Assembly: GCF_025506355.1 (NCBI RefSeq)
Contig: NZ_JANZYP010000014.1
Span: 1-64,000, forward strand
Direction of reading: 5' to 3'
From: Sphaerisporangium corydalis
Lineage (GTDB): Bacteria > Actinomycetota > Actinomycetes > Streptosporangiales > Streptosporangiaceae
Length of the DNA stretch: 64,000 nucleotides
Under the pieces are notes generated by a model, which saw only the letters and a program-made list of their open reading frames with translations, was not told the DNA's origin and did not search any database. Both the position numbers and the translations under genes were made by a program. Shown here piece by piece: positions 48,888 to 58,129 of the stretch; position 1 is the stretch's first letter; the number at the start of each line of letters is the position of its first letter.

Positions 48888-48929
48888 CTGGTCTTGACGT
48901 TGCTTGAAGGCCCAAGACCAGCTAGTTTC
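48888..48929 (+). promoter_or_regulatory. mihF promoter overlapped by an inverted repeat
   Basis: A perfect 9-bp inverted repeat, CTGGTCTTG (48888-48896) and CAAGACCAG (48913-48921), is flanked by a second complementary pair (GAAACT and AGTTTC). A promoter fits inside: TTGCTT (48901-48906), 17-bp spacer, TAGTTT (48924-48929). The dyad covers the space between and around both elements, as expected for an operator. The protein that binds is unknown; autoregulation by mIHF is one possibility. Confidence 0.6.
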
Positions 48930-48973
48930 CCCTCCCGTCCGAGTACATCGACAGAAATTCGAGGTGACCCGGC

Positions 48974-49297
48974 GTGGCTCTTCCTCCCCTGACCCCCGAG
49001 CAGCGCGCCGCAGCCCTGGAGAAGGCTGCCAAGGCCCGCAAGGAGCGTGCCGAGGTCAAGAACCGGCTGAAGCACGGCGCGGTTTCTCTGGCTGAGGTGC
49101 TGAAAAGTGGTCAGGCCGACGACGTCATCGGCAAGATGAAGGTGTCGGCACTTTTGGAGTCGCTCCCCGGCGTGGGCAAGGTCCGCGCCAAGCAGCTCAT
49201 GGAGCGGCTCGGTATCGCCGAGTCCCGTCGCGTACGGGGCCTCGGCGCGAACCAGCGCGCCGCACTGGAGCGCGAGTTCGGCGGTGCCGAGAGCTGA
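48974..49297 (+). CDS. mihF: Mycobacterial-type integration host factor (mIHF)
   Basis: A 107-residue nucleoid-associated protein. Actinobacterial IHF is unrelated to the proteobacterial one and has a long basic N-terminal helix ([20 protein letters not shown], then EVKNRLKHG) and a helix-two-turn-helix with [19 protein letters not shown]. It bends DNA and is essential in mycobacteria. GTG 48974 begins after GAGGTGACCC. The gene immediately precedes gmk, as in Streptomyces, and probably shares its transcript. Confidence 0.95.
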   Translation: MALPPLTPEQRAAALEKAAKARKERAEVKNRLKHGAVSLAEVLKSGQADDVIGKMKVSALLESLPGVGKVRAKQLMERLGIAESRRVRGLGANQRAALEREFGGAES

Positions 49298-49448
49298 TCT
49301 CGGCTCGCATCGGCAAGTCAACGGGGGGTGTGGAGTGACCGGTACGTCCTGGCCCGAAGAGGGCGGAGCCCACGAGGCGCCCGTTTTCGGGAGGTCTGGG
49401 ACAGCTGCCGGTGACTCCGTGCCTCCATCCGGGAGTCCGGAGGTGGCC

Positions 49449-50012
49449 ATGGCCTCCTCCGGACCGACGGGAAAGCGCCTGACGGTCCTCTCCGGGCCGT
49501 CGGGCGTGGGCAAGTCCACGGTCGTCGCCGAGCTTCGGCGGTCCCACCCTGAGGTGTGGCTGTCGGTCTCGGTGACCACCAGGGCACCCCGTCCGGGCGA
49601 GACGCACGGCGTCGAGTACTTCTTCGTCGGCGACGGCGAGTTCGACCGGATGATCGCCGCCGGGGACCTGCTCGAATGGGCGGAGTTCGCCGGCAACCGG
49701 TACGGGACCCCCCGGGTGCCCGTGGAGCGCAAGCTCGCCGGAGGCGTGCCGACGCTGCTGGAGATCGACCTCCAGGGCGCCAGGCAGGTGCGCGAGACCA
49801 TGCCCGAGGCCCTGCTGGTCTTCCTGGCCCCGCCGAGCTGGGAGGAACTGGAGAGCCGCCTGCGCGGCCGTGGCACCGAGCCCGAGGACGTCATAGCGCG
49901 CCGCCTGGCCGCGGGCCGCGTCGAGCTGGCCGCCGAGAAGGAGTTCGACCTGTCCCTGGTCAACACGGCCGTCAGCGAAGTGTGCGGCCGGCTGATAGCC
50001 TTGATGCGGTGA
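49449..50012 (+). CDS. gmk: Guanylate kinase
   Basis: A 187-residue kinase phosphorylating GMP to GDP. The P-loop is [17 protein letters not shown], followed by [20 protein letters not shown] for GMP binding, and [13 protein letters not shown] 49449 is preceded by GGAGG with five-base spacing and gives normal length. A GTG at 49335 would add 38 residues of low-complexity sequence and has a poorer ribosome site. Confidence 0.95.
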   Translation: MASSGPTGKRLTVLSGPSGVGKSTVVAELRRSHPEVWLSVSVTTRAPRPGETHGVEYFFVGDGEFDRMIAAGDLLEWAEFAGNRYGTPRVPVERKLAGGVPTLLEIDLQGARQVRETMPEALLVFLAPPSWEELESRLRGRGTEPEDVIARRLAAGRVELAAEKEFDLSLVNTAVSEVCGRLIALMR

Positions 50013-50110
50013 AGATCGGCCAGGACCGGCTCCGTCGGCCCCGCCCGCTTCCCTTGGTATCCTTCGAGGCCAAGACCGAACACTCGACATCCGACTGAGA
50101 GGCCGACGAC

Positions 50111-50374
50111 GTGGCAGGCACTGCCCCGGTTGCCGAAGGCATCACCAACCCGCCGATCGACCAGCTCCTCGAGGTCGTCGACAGCAAGTACAGCCTGGTC
50201 ATCATGGGTGCCAAGCGCGCCCGCCAGATCAACGCCTACTACTCCCAGCTCGGCGAGGGCCTCCTCGAGTACGTGGGCCCCCTGGTGGAGACCCACGCCC
50301 AGGAGAAGCCGCTGTCCATCGCGCTGCGCGAGGTCTCCGAGGGCCTGCTCACCTCCGAGCCGATCGAGGGCTGA
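50111..50374 (+). CDS. rpoZ: RNA polymerase omega subunit
   Basis: An 87-residue omega chain that helps fold and place the beta-prime subunit. The family core is [20 protein letters not shown] and [14 protein letters not shown], and the C-terminal [14 protein letters not shown] is intact. GTG 50111 is the start. A TATCCT box about 40 bp upstream may give an extra promoter in addition to read-through from gmk. Confidence 0.95.
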   Translation: MAGTAPVAEGITNPPIDQLLEVVDSKYSLVIMGAKRARQINAYYSQLGEGLLEYVGPLVETHAQEKPLSIALREVSEGLLTSEPIEG

Positions 50375-50397
50375 GCCGGCTCCGTCCGGAGACCGTC

Positions 50398-51618
50398 ATG
50401 ACGAGCCAGGCCCGTGCCAGGCCGAGAGTCGTTCTCGGCGTCGGCGCGGGCATCGCCGCGTACAAGGCCTGTGAGCTCCTGCGGCTGTTCACCGAGTCCG
50501 GGCACGACGTCCGGGTGGTCCCCACCCGCGACGCGCTGCGCTTCGTCGGCGAGCCGACCTGGGCCGCCCTGTCCGGCAACCCGGTGACGAGCGAGGTCTG
50601 GGACTCCGTCCACGAGGTGCCGCACGTCCGCATCGGCCAGAGCGCCGACCTGGTCGTGGTCGCCCCCGCGACCGCCGACATCCTGGCCCGCGCCGCGCAC
50701 GGCCTGGCCGGCGACCTGCTGACCAACACCCTGCTGACCGCGCGCTGCCCCGTCGTCCTGGCGCCCGCCATGCACACCGAGATGTGGGAGCACCCCGCGA
50801 CCCGGGCGAACGTGGCGACGCTGCGCGAGCGCGGGACGCTGGTCGTCGACCCCGCCGTGGGCCGGCTGACCGGCGCCGACACCGGCCCCGGGCGGCTGCC
50901 CGACCCCCAGCAGATCTTCGAGGTCTGCCGCCGCGTCCTCGCCGGGCGCCCCCGCGACCTCGCCGGCCGCCGCGTCGTGGTCTCCGCCGGCGGCACCCGC
51001 GAGGCGATCGACCCGGTCCGCTTCATCGGCAACCGCTCCTCCGGGCTCCAGGGGTACGCCCTGGCCCGCACGGCCGTGGCCCGCGGCGCCGAGGTCACCC
51101 TGGTCGCCGCCAACGTCGCCCTGCCCGATCCCGCCGGGGCGACCGTGGTCCGGGTGGAGTCCACCGCCGACCTGCGGGCCGCCGTGCTCTCGGCGGCCGG
51201 GACCGCCGACGCGGTGGTCATGGCGGCCGCCGTCGCCGACTTCCGGCCCGCCGCGCGCGGCGACTCCAAGATCAAGAAGACGTCGGCCGAGCCCGAGCCC
51301 ATCCACCTCACCAAGAACCCCGACATCCTCGCCGAGCTGTGCGACCGGCGGCGGGAGGGGCGCGGGCCCGCGCCCGAGGTGATCGCCGGGTTCGCCGCCG
51401 AGACCGACGACATCCTCGCCAACGGGCGGGCCAAACTGGCCCGCAAGGGGTGCGACCTGCTCGTCGTCAACCAGGTCGGCGAGAACCTCGCCTTCGGCAC
51501 GCCCGACAACGCCGCCGTCGTGCTGGTGGCGGGCGGCGACCCCGTCGAGGTCCCGCGCGGCCCGAAGGACGACCTCGCCGACGTCGTCTGGGACCTGGTC
51601 GCCGCCCGCCTCGGCTGA
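50398..51618 (+). CDS. coaBC: Bifunctional CoaBC (phosphopantothenoylcysteine synthetase/decarboxylase)
   Basis: A 406-residue coenzyme A enzyme. The N-terminal CoaC flavoprotein half has VLGVGAGIAAYKACELLR, VVAPATADILARAAHGLAGDLLTN and the PAMHTEMW block (Asn is replaced by His, as in other actinobacteria I recall). The C-terminal CoaB half has VVSAGGTREAIDPVRFIGN, RSSG, AAVADFRP and the KIKK lysines that contact the nucleotide. ATG 50398 is 23 bp after rpoZ. Confidence 0.95.
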   Translation: MTSQARARPRVVLGVGAGIAAYKACELLRLFTESGHDVRVVPTRDALRFVGEPTWAALSGNPVTSEVWDSVHEVPHVRIGQSADLVVVAPATADILARAAHGLAGDLLTNTLLTARCPVVLAPAMHTEMWEHPATRANVATLRERGTLVVDPAVGRLTGADTGPGRLPDPQQIFEVCRRVLAGRPRDLAGRRVVVSAGGTREAIDPVRFIGNRSSGLQGYALARTAVARGAEVTLVAANVALPDPAGATVVRVESTADLRAAVLSAAGTADAVVMAAAVADFRPAARGDSKIKKTSAEPEPIHLTKNPDILAELCDRRREGRGPAPEVIAGFAAETDDILANGRAKLARKGCDLLVVNQVGENLAFGTPDNAAVVLVAGGDPVEVPRGPKDDLADVVWDLVAARLG

Positions 51619-51786
51619 CCCTGTCCGGGACCCGGCCACCGCGCCGGCGGCCCCCTGCGGCGGGTGGACGGGGCCGGGCGCGCGTGATCGGGGCGTCTTC
51701 CGCGCGATGGGGGGCGCGGGGCGCTTGATGACGGCGCCTCCCCGGCGGATACTCCAGGAGGACGCTGTAGCGGGAGGGCCGAAAAA

Positions 51787-52155
51787 ATGCCGGTGACCGC
51801 CGCCATCAGAGGACGCTGCCGGGCCCTGCTGGCCCCCGGCGAGGACATCCAGTACGTCTTCCCCGTCTCGCTGGCCGGCTCGGGCGACGCCGTCAACTAC
51901 ATGGTCGTGGTCACCGACCGGTCCGTCACCGTCCTGGCCACCAAGGTGTTCAGCCGCTTCGAGCCCGCCGCGGTGTGGGCGACGTACCCGCGCCAGACCC
52001 GCCTCGGCCCGCTGGAGCCCGGAGACGGGCCCACGATCGAACTGGGTGGTACGGTCTTCGAGGTCGACGACGAGTACGCCGCCGTCGTCGCGGCGGCGGA
52101 CGCCGAGGAGTTCACCCCCGGTGACCTGCCCAGGGATCCGCTTCCCGATCTCTAG
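51787..52155 (+). CDS. Conserved hypothetical protein, PH-like fold possible
   Basis: A 122-residue acidic protein with no signal peptide or membrane helix. Alternating hydrophobic strands (YVFPVSLAGS, YMVVVTDRSVTVLAT, TIELGGTVFEVDDEY) suggest a small beta-barrel like the bacterial PH-like domains that I recall as conserved near metK in related genomes. The function is unknown. ATG 51787 has GGGAGGGCC upstream. It lies between coaBC and metK with its own ribosome site and a 168-bp leader. Confidence 0.7.
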   Translation: MPVTAAIRGRCRALLAPGEDIQYVFPVSLAGSGDAVNYMVVVTDRSVTVLATKVFSRFEPAAVWATYPRQTRLGPLEPGDGPTIELGGTVFEVDDEYAAVVAAADAEEFTPGDLPRDPLPDL

Positions 52156-52211
52156 GCCGTCGGCCACGACCACCCGTCAAGACGGTTGAGCGGCGCCGCC
52201 TCAGGTAGGGC

Positions 52212-52250
52212 TAGACTCTGCGGAGCGCTTTGGCCGTCTCACGCCAAAGC
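52212..52250 (+). promoter_or_regulatory. metK promoter and leader hairpin
   Basis: TAGACT (52212-52217) is a plausible -10 box. The RNA would begin near 52224 and immediately form a perfect 8-bp hairpin, GCTTTGGC with GCCAAAGC (52227-52234 / 52243-52250), loop of eight. It does not match a known SAM riboswitch. Confidence 0.5.
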
Positions 52251-52288
52251 CCACGACGTCAGCAGCCGCTGCATGAGGAGCCACTGAG

Positions 52289-53482
52289 TTGTCCCGCCGC
52301 CTGTTCACTTCCGAGTCGGTTACCGAGGGCCACCCGGACAAGATCGCCGACCAGATCAGTGACGCGATCCTCGACGCCATGCTCAAGGACGACGCCACCA
52401 GCCGCGTCGCGGTCGAGACCATGATCACGACCGGTCAGGTCCACGTCGCCGGTGAGGTGACCACGGAGACCTACATCGACATCCCGGGCGTCATCCGGGA
52501 GAAGATCCTCGAGATCGGGTACGACGCCTCCCACAAGGGCTTCGACGGCGCCTCGTGCGGCGTGTCGGTGTCCATCGGGGCGCAGTCGCCCGACATCGCC
52601 CAGGGCGTCGACGACGCCTACGAGCACCGCGTGGACGAGGGCGGCGACGAGCTCGACCGCCAGGGCGCCGGCGACCAGGGCCTCATGTTCGGCTACGCCT
52701 GCCGCGAGACCCCCGAGCTCATGCCGCTGCCGATCACCCTCGCGCACCGCATGGCCCGGCGCCTGGCGGAGGTGCGCAAGAACGGCACCGTCCCCTACCT
52801 GCGCCCCGACGGCAAGACCCAGGTCACCATCGAGTACGACGGCGACCGGCCCGTCCGCCTGGACACCGTCGTCGTCTCCACCCAGCACGCTCCCGAGATC
52901 GACCTCAAGGAGATGCTGGCCCCCGACATCAAGGAACACGTCGTCGACCCGGTGCTCGCCGCGCTCGACATCGACACCGAGGGCTACCGCCTCCTGGTGA
53001 ACCCGACCGGCCGGTTCGAGATCGGCGGCCCCATGGGCGACGCCGGGCTGACCGGGCGGAAGATCATCGTGGACACCTACGGCGGCATGGCCCGGCACGG
53101 TGGCGGCGCGTTCTCCGGCAAGGACCCCTCCAAGGTGGACCGCTCGGCCGCGTACGCCATGCGGTGGGTCGCCAAGAACGTGGTGGCCGCCGGGCTGGCC
53201 GACCGCGCCGAGGTGCAGGTGGCGTACGCCATCGGCAAGGCGCAGCCGGTCGGGGTGTTCGTGGAGACCTTCGGCACCGAGAAGGTGGCGGTCGAGAAGA
53301 TCCAGGAGGCGATCCTGGCTGTGTTCGACCTGCGGCCCGCCGCGATCATCCGCGACCTGGACCTGCTCCGCCCGATCTACTCGGCCACCGCCGCCTACGG
53401 CCACTTCGGCCGTGAGGACCCCGACTTCTCCTGGGAGCGCACCGACCGCGCCGACCAGCTCCGCCAGGCCGCCGGCCTCTGA
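52289..53482 (+). CDS. metK: S-adenosylmethionine synthetase
   Basis: A 397-residue MAT enzyme. Landmarks: [32 protein letters not shown], the P-loop-like [20 protein letters not shown] (as [20 protein letters not shown], partial), and IGKAQPVGV. The only good start is TTG 52289 (written here as [11 protein letters not shown]), with GAGGAG upstream. SAM synthesis; the spacing hairpin upstream may regulate it. Confidence 0.96.
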   Translation: MSRRLFTSESVTEGHPDKIADQISDAILDAMLKDDATSRVAVETMITTGQVHVAGEVTTETYIDIPGVIREKILEIGYDASHKGFDGASCGVSVSIGAQSPDIAQGVDDAYEHRVDEGGDELDRQGAGDQGLMFGYACRETPELMPLPITLAHRMARRLAEVRKNGTVPYLRPDGKTQVTIEYDGDRPVRLDTVVVSTQHAPEIDLKEMLAPDIKEHVVDPVLAALDIDTEGYRLLVNPTGRFEIGGPMGDAGLTGRKIIVDTYGGMARHGGGAFSGKDPSKVDRSAAYAMRWVAKNVVAAGLADRAEVQVAYAIGKAQPVGVFVETFGTEKVAVEKIQEAILAVFDLRPAAIIRDLDLLRPIYSATAAYGHFGREDPDFSWERTDRADQLRQAAGL

Positions 53483-53507
53483 TCATCCCCGAACGGCCGC
53501 CCGGCGG

Positions 53508-53666
53508 GTCCACGCCCACCGGACGGCCGTTCGGCATGTCCGCGACCGTCCGCCCGGTGTGTCCACGCCCTCCGGACGGCCGTTCGGCATGTCCACGACC
53601 GTCCGCCCGGTATGTCCACGCACTCCGGACTGCCGTTCGGCGCGTCCACGACCGTCCGCCCGGTGG
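53508..53666. repeat. Three 53-bp tandem repeats after metK
   Basis: Units start at 53508, 53561 and 53614; each runs GTCCACGC..CCGGACGGCCGTTCGG..GTCC.CGACCGTCCGCCCGGT. Copies differ at about a tenth of positions. The period is not a multiple of three, so the open frames across it are incidental. They lie between metK and priA, and a last degenerate unit reaches 53700. Confidence 0.85.
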
Positions 53667-53735
53667 TCGTCCGAGGATCTCCGGGGCCCGCGATTCGATT
53701 ACGGTCCCACCGGCGGCGTCTGGTAGGACCTGAAC

Positions 53736-56285
53736 GTGACCCAACCGAGCCGACCCGACGACGTCAGAGCGGCACCCCGCCCCGTCGCCACGACCGGCTC
53801 CGCACCGCCCCCCGGCCCCCCCACCTCCGGCGACGCTCCGGAGTCGGCCAAGGAGGAGCGGCCCGCCAAGGGGGCGCTGGTGCCGGCCGAGGTGCTGCCC
53901 GTCGCGCGCGTCCTGGTGGACAACCCGCTGCCGCACCTGGACCGGCCGTTCGACTACCTCGTGCCCGAGGCCATGGCCGCGGACGCCGTTCCGGGGTGCC
54001 GGGTGCGGGTGCGTTTCGCGGGCAAGCTCGTCAGCGGGTTCCTGCTCGAACGGGCCGGCACCAGCGAGCACGAGGGCAAGCTCATCGGCCTGGAGCGGGT
54101 GATCTCTCCCGAGGCGGTGCTCACCCCGCGCATCGCCGAGCTCTGCCGGGCCGTGGCCGACCGCTACGCCGGCACCATGTCCGACGTCCTGCGCCTCGCC
54201 GTCCCGCCCCGCCACGCCAAGGTCGAGGCCGAACGCCCTCAGCCCGCCCCCGGCCCCGAGACGAGCGCGAAACCCTCCGAGGGCACCTCGGCCGGCCCGG
54301 CGGACCCCGAGGGTGCCACCGCCGCCCCCGCGACCCCTGAAGGCGGCTCCGGGCCCGCCGAGACCGACCCGGGCAACGGCGCCGACCCCGAGGAACCCGG
54401 CCTGTCCGACGACCCTGAGGGCGGTCCCACGGACGGCCCAGGGGTCTCTGCGCCGGTGCCCGCGGGGGTCTGGGGGGAGTACGCGAACGGCCCCTCGTTC
54501 CTCGCCGCCCTCGCGGAGGGCCGGGCCCCCCGCGCCGTATGGACCGCCCTGCCCGGCATACCACCGCCAGTCCCCGCGACCGGAGGGCCGGGTGCCGGAG
54601 GGGCCGGGGGGCCGGGGTGGGCCGAGGGGGTGGCCGAGGCGGTGGCGGCGGTCCGGCGCGGCGGGAGGGGGGCCGTGGTCGTGGTGCCGGACGGCAAGGA
54701 CGTGGCGATGCTCGACGCGGCGCTGCGGCGCGTCCTCGGGGAGGGCGGGCACGTCGCGCTGACCGCCGACCTCGGCCCCGCCGAGCGGTACCGCCGATGG
54801 CTGAAGGTGCTGCGCGGCGAGGTGCGGGTGGCCGTGGGCACCCGCGCCGCCGCGTTCGCCCCCGTGTCCGGGCTCGGGCTCGTCGTGATCTGGGACGACG
54901 GCGACGACCTGCACGCCGAGCGCCTGGCCCCCTACCCCCACGCGCGCGAGGTCCTGGCCCTGCGCGCCCACCTGACCGGCGCCGCCATGCTGATCGCCGG
55001 CCACGCCCGCACGGCCGAGGCGACGCAGCTCGTCGCCACGGGCTGGGCCCGGCCGATCGGCGCGTCCCGGGAGACGCTCAGGCGGTACGCGCCCCGCGTG
55101 CGGCCCGCCGGGGACGACGCCGACCTCGCCCGGGACCAGGCGGCCCGCGCGGCCCGCCTGCCGAGCGTGGCCTGGGCGGCGCTCAAGCAGGGCCTTCTGA
55201 GCGGCCCGGTCCTGGTCCAGGTCCCCCGGCGCGGCTACCTGCCCGCCCTCGCCTGCCAGCACTGCCGCGCCCCGGCCCGCTGCGTCCAGACCCCGGCCAT
55301 CCTCCCCGCCCCGCCGCCCGCGCCGCCCGAGCGCTCCCGCCCCACGCTCTTCCCGCCCGGCGCGTCCCGCTCCGGCACGTTCCCGGCCACCGGCCCCGCA
55401 AGCCCGCCCGCGTCGTCCGGCTCGTCCGGCTCGTCCGGGTCATCCGGGTCATCCGGGGTCCCGGGGCGGGCGGACTCTCCGCGCGGGGACGGGGGTCCGT
55501 TGTGCGGGGGGCCGCTGGCGTTGCGCAGTGGCCACGCGGCGCCGTACTGCCGGTGGTGCGGGCGGATCGCGGGCATGTGGCGCTGCCCCGCGTGCGGCGG
55601 TGACCGGATGCGGGCCGTCGTGGTCGGCGCCCGGCGCACCGCCGAGGAGCTCGGCCGGGCCTTCCCCTCCGTCAAGGTGCGGACCTCGGGCCGCGACGGC
55701 GTCCTGGCGACGGTGGGCCCCGCCGCCGCGCTGGTGGTGGCCACCCCGGGCGCGGAGCCGGTCGCCGAGGGCGGGTACGCGGCGGCCGTGCTCCTGGACG
55801 GCTGGGCCCAGCTCGGCCGCCCCGACCTGCGCGCCGCCGAGGAGACCCTGCGCCGGTGGATGAACGCGGCCGCGCTGCTCCGCCCCGCCGCCGAGCTGGT
55901 CGTCCTCGCCGACTCCTCGGTCCCGGCCGTCCAGGCGCTCCTGCGGTGGGACCCGGTGACCCACGCCGAGCGCGAGCTGGCCGAGCGGGCCACCCTCGGC
56001 TTCCCCCCGGCCGTCCGCATGGCCACCCTGACCGGTTCGGCCGCCGGGGTACGGGAGATGGCCGCCGATCTCCGGCTGCCCGAGGGCGCACAGGTCCTCG
56101 GCCCCGTCCCGCTCGACACGCCGCGCGGCGAGCCGGGGGAGGCCGGGGAACGGCTCATGATCCGGGTGCCGCGCGGGGCGGGCGGAGCCCTCGCGAGGGC
56201 GCTCAAGGGGGCCATGGGAGTGAGGTCCGCGCGTAAGGCTCCCGACCTGGTCCGGGTGTGTATGGATCCGATCGATCTGATCTGA
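53736..56285 (+). CDS. priA: PriA-like primosomal protein (helicase-degenerate, with insertions)
   Basis: An 849-residue replication-restart protein. The N-terminal 3'-DNA-binding domain is clear (VLVDNPLPHLDRPFDYLVPE, RVRVRFAGKLVSGFL). The Walker A motif of PriA helicase is missing: a Pro/Gly/Ala-rich stretch stands where it should be, and the DEAH-type motif reads WDDGDD. Zinc-finger Cys are kept (ACQHCRAPARC, CRWCGR, WRCPACGG), but a 60-residue Ser/Pro-rich insertion containing five SSG units separates the first from the rest. Actinobacterial PriA proteins generally lack the ATPase motifs, so this is a structural primosome factor by inference. GTG 53736 is six bases after TAGGAC. Confidence 0.85.
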   Translation: MTQPSRPDDVRAAPRPVATTGSAPPPGPPTSGDAPESAKEERPAKGALVPAEVLPVARVLVDNPLPHLDRPFDYLVPEAMAADAVPGCRVRVRFAGKLVSGFLLERAGTSEHEGKLIGLERVISPEAVLTPRIAELCRAVADRYAGTMSDVLRLAVPPRHAKVEAERPQPAPGPETSAKPSEGTSAGPADPEGATAAPATPEGGSGPAETDPGNGADPEEPGLSDDPEGGPTDGPGVSAPVPAGVWGEYANGPSFLAALAEGRAPRAVWTALPGIPPPVPATGGPGAGGAGGPGWAEGVAEAVAAVRRGGRGAVVVVPDGKDVAMLDAALRRVLGEGGHVALTADLGPAERYRRWLKVLRGEVRVAVGTRAAAFAPVSGLGLVVIWDDGDDLHAERLAPYPHAREVLALRAHLTGAAMLIAGHARTAEATQLVATGWARPIGASRETLRRYAPRVRPAGDDADLARDQAARAARLPSVAWAALKQGLLSGPVLVQVPRRGYLPALACQHCRAPARCVQTPAILPAPPPAPPERSRPTLFPPGASRSGTFPATGPASPPASSGSSGSSGSSGSSGVPGRADSPRGDGGPLCGGPLALRSGHAAPYCRWCGRIAGMWRCPACGGDRMRAVVVGARRTAEELGRAFPSVKVRTSGRDGVLATVGPAAALVVATPGAEPVAEGGYAAAVLLDGWAQLGRPDLRAAEETLRRWMNAAALLRPAAELVVLADSSVPAVQALLRWDPVTHAERELAERATLGFPPAVRMATLTGSAAGVREMAADLRLPEGAQVLGPVPLDTPRGEPGEAGERLMIRVPRGAGGALARALKGAMGVRSARKAPDLVRVCMDPIDLI
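55413..55457 (+). repeat. 9-bp microsatellite in priA encoding Ser-Ser-Gly repeats
   Basis: Five units of TC(G/A)TCCGG(C/G) encode tandem Ser-Ser-Gly within the zinc-finger region. The array is in frame, so length change alters the protein without a frameshift. Confidence 0.85.
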
Positions 56286-56323
56286 CCGCACGTCGCCGAT
56301 TCGCGGTGCTGAAAGTAAGCCGT

Positions 56324-56329
56324 TAGTTT
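56324..56329 (+). promoter_or_regulatory. -10 box of the first tandem paralog
   Basis: TAGTTT lies six bases before GTG 56336; no ribosome site is visible, suggesting a leaderless transcript. Confidence 0.5.
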
Positions 56330-56335
56330 CTCCCT

Positions 56336-58066
56336 GTGTCGATCGAATGGGTGAACGGGGCCATCGAGGAGATCCGGGCGTGGGGGCGCTCGAAGGATGT
56401 CGCGGTGGACGTCGACGAGGTGCGGCTCCTGTGCGACTACGCCAGCGACTATCTGGACGTCGGCGAGCTGTCCGACTTCACGCCCGGCACGTTCGAGCAG
56501 CTCCTGCTCGACATCTACCCCCGCAAGGTCATCGCTCCGCCCGAGAGCGCGGCCGAGACCGTCGCGGCGGCCCGCACGCTGGTCGACTTCCTGCTCGACA
56601 GCGGTGAGATCGGCGCCAAGATGGCCACCCGCATGCGGTCGAAGATCGACGACATCGCCCCCGAGATGCCCGGCGCCCTCGCCGACACCTCCAAGTTCGG
56701 CATGGCCAAGAGCATCTTCGGCGCGATGGGCGCCGACGCCGACGCGCCGGGCCCCGTCACCGACCACCAGGGCCGGCGGCTGCGCGGCGTCACCGCCGAC
56801 GACGAGTGCGGCTGCCCCGGCTGCTCGCCGCTGCCCCCCGTGCGGCCCGCCGCGCCCCAGGCGATCGCGCGCGCCGTCCGCGGGTCCGGCCTGCTCCGCG
56901 ACGCCCACGCCCTGCTCGCGTGGATGCTGGAGGGCGGGCGCACCCCGACGGTCCGCGGGACCCTGCGAGTCAGGGACGCGGCCCGCGTCACCCGCGAGCT
57001 CGGCCTCGCCGCCCCGGCCCTGGCCTGGGAGCTGGTGGTCGCCGTCGAGCTGGCGGAGGTGTCGGGCGCGTCCGTGCGCGCCCCGGGCCTGGTGCCGCTG
57101 GACGCCCGGGGCGACGAGGAGGTGCTCGACCTGTGGGCGGGCACGGTGACGTTCCTCACCGGCGGCCCGGCCGCCGAGGTCACCGGCTGGCCCAAGCTCG
57201 ACCGCGAGCTGTACACGGTCCACGAGTCGCTGTACCGGCTGCGGGGCCCCATGGCCGTCCAGGCGCTGCGCGAGCACCTCGACGGCGCCCCGCCGGACGA
57301 CGACGGCGGCCCCGAGGACGGCCTGGAGCTCGACCTGGACGGGGACGACGGCGGCGAGGACCCCGGCCGCCTCGACGCGGCCCTCGCCGCGCTCGCCCGG
57401 TGCGGCACCGTCGAGCGGCGCGGGGACACCGTCCGGCTGACGGCGCAGGGCCTGTGGGGGATGCGCGAGATGTTCTCCCGCATGGGCCTGCCCGCGCCCG
57501 TCGCCCCCGGCCTCGCCGACGGCGGCGCCGCCGAGCTGATCGCGGGGCTGCTGGAGGGCATGCCCGCCGAGCAGGCCGAGCCGGACATCGCCTCGTGGCT
57601 GGAACGCCGCACCCAGGCGGAGGCCGCCTCCGATCTGCTGTCGGCCGTGCGGGGGGAGCCGGCGGTGGCGCGGGGGGTGGCCGTGACGATCGTCGACCGG
57701 TTCGGGGCCGAGGCGGCCGGGGCCGTACGGCCGTTCCTGGACGATCCTGAGCTTCGCCCGCACGTCGTCCACTGGCTCGCCGGGCGGGGCCTGGAGGCGC
57801 CCGCCCTGAGCCCCGGAGAGGTCCTGTGGGCGAGCGTCGACATGCTCGCGCTGGCGGTCCCCGCCGCCGGGACCGACCCCGGGGAGTTCGCCGAGACGCT
57901 GGCGGGCGCGGGGCCTCCCGCCCACGTCATCGAGGAGATGTGGCAGGTGGACCACCCCGACGTCGCCGAGGTGCTGGACCTCCTCGGCCGTCATCTTCCC
58001 GACCGCGACCTCGCCAAGGCCGCGCGCAAGGCGGCGTTCAAGGCCCGCTCGCGCGGCATTCACTGA
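56336..58066 (+). CDS. Unknown protein A (tandem paralog with C-x-C-x2-C motif)
   Basis: A 576-residue protein I do not recognise. Residues 1-135 are a helical N-terminal domain (WVNGAIEEIRAWGRSK, FTPGTFEQLLLDIYP). A cysteine motif C158-x-C160-x2-C163 (DDECGCPGC) could bind a metal. The middle has a winged-helix-like segment (ERRGDTVRLTAQGLWGMRE), an Asp-rich linker (about 320-345), and a helical-repeat C-terminus ending AKAARKAAFKARSR. No signal peptide or membrane helix; acidic overall with a basic tail. The 58130-59491 gene is clearly related, including motif spacing and tail. GTG 56336 with a TAGTTT box six bases upstream indicates a leaderless start. Confidence 0.85.
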   Translation: MSIEWVNGAIEEIRAWGRSKDVAVDVDEVRLLCDYASDYLDVGELSDFTPGTFEQLLLDIYPRKVIAPPESAAETVAAARTLVDFLLDSGEIGAKMATRMRSKIDDIAPEMPGALADTSKFGMAKSIFGAMGADADAPGPVTDHQGRRLRGVTADDECGCPGCSPLPPVRPAAPQAIARAVRGSGLLRDAHALLAWMLEGGRTPTVRGTLRVRDAARVTRELGLAAPALAWELVVAVELAEVSGASVRAPGLVPLDARGDEEVLDLWAGTVTFLTGGPAAEVTGWPKLDRELYTVHESLYRLRGPMAVQALREHLDGAPPDDDGGPEDGLELDLDGDDGGEDPGRLDAALAALARCGTVERRGDTVRLTAQGLWGMREMFSRMGLPAPVAPGLADGGAAELIAGLLEGMPAEQAEPDIASWLERRTQAEAASDLLSAVRGEPAVARGVAVTIVDRFGAEAAGAVRPFLDDPELRPHVVHWLAGRGLEAPALSPGEVLWASVDMLALAVPAAGTDPGEFAETLAGAGPPAHVIEEMWQVDHPDVAEVLDLLGRHLPDRDLAKAARKAAFKARSRGIH

Positions 58067-58117
58067 GCGGTCTTGGTCAACGTCGGAAGTCCGTCATCGG
58101 CTGTGGCTGGTGTGGAG

Positions 58118-58123
58118 TAAGTT
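58118..58123 (+). promoter_or_regulatory. -10 box of the second tandem paralog
   Basis: TAAGTT lies six bases before ATG 58130, again with no ribosome site. Confidence 0.5.
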
Positions 58124-58129
58124 GCCTGA

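Noticed and set aside
52201-52288. SAM riboswitch before metK
   Set aside because: The leader is too short and lacks the conserved cores of the SAM-I, SAM-II or SAM-IV families that I know.
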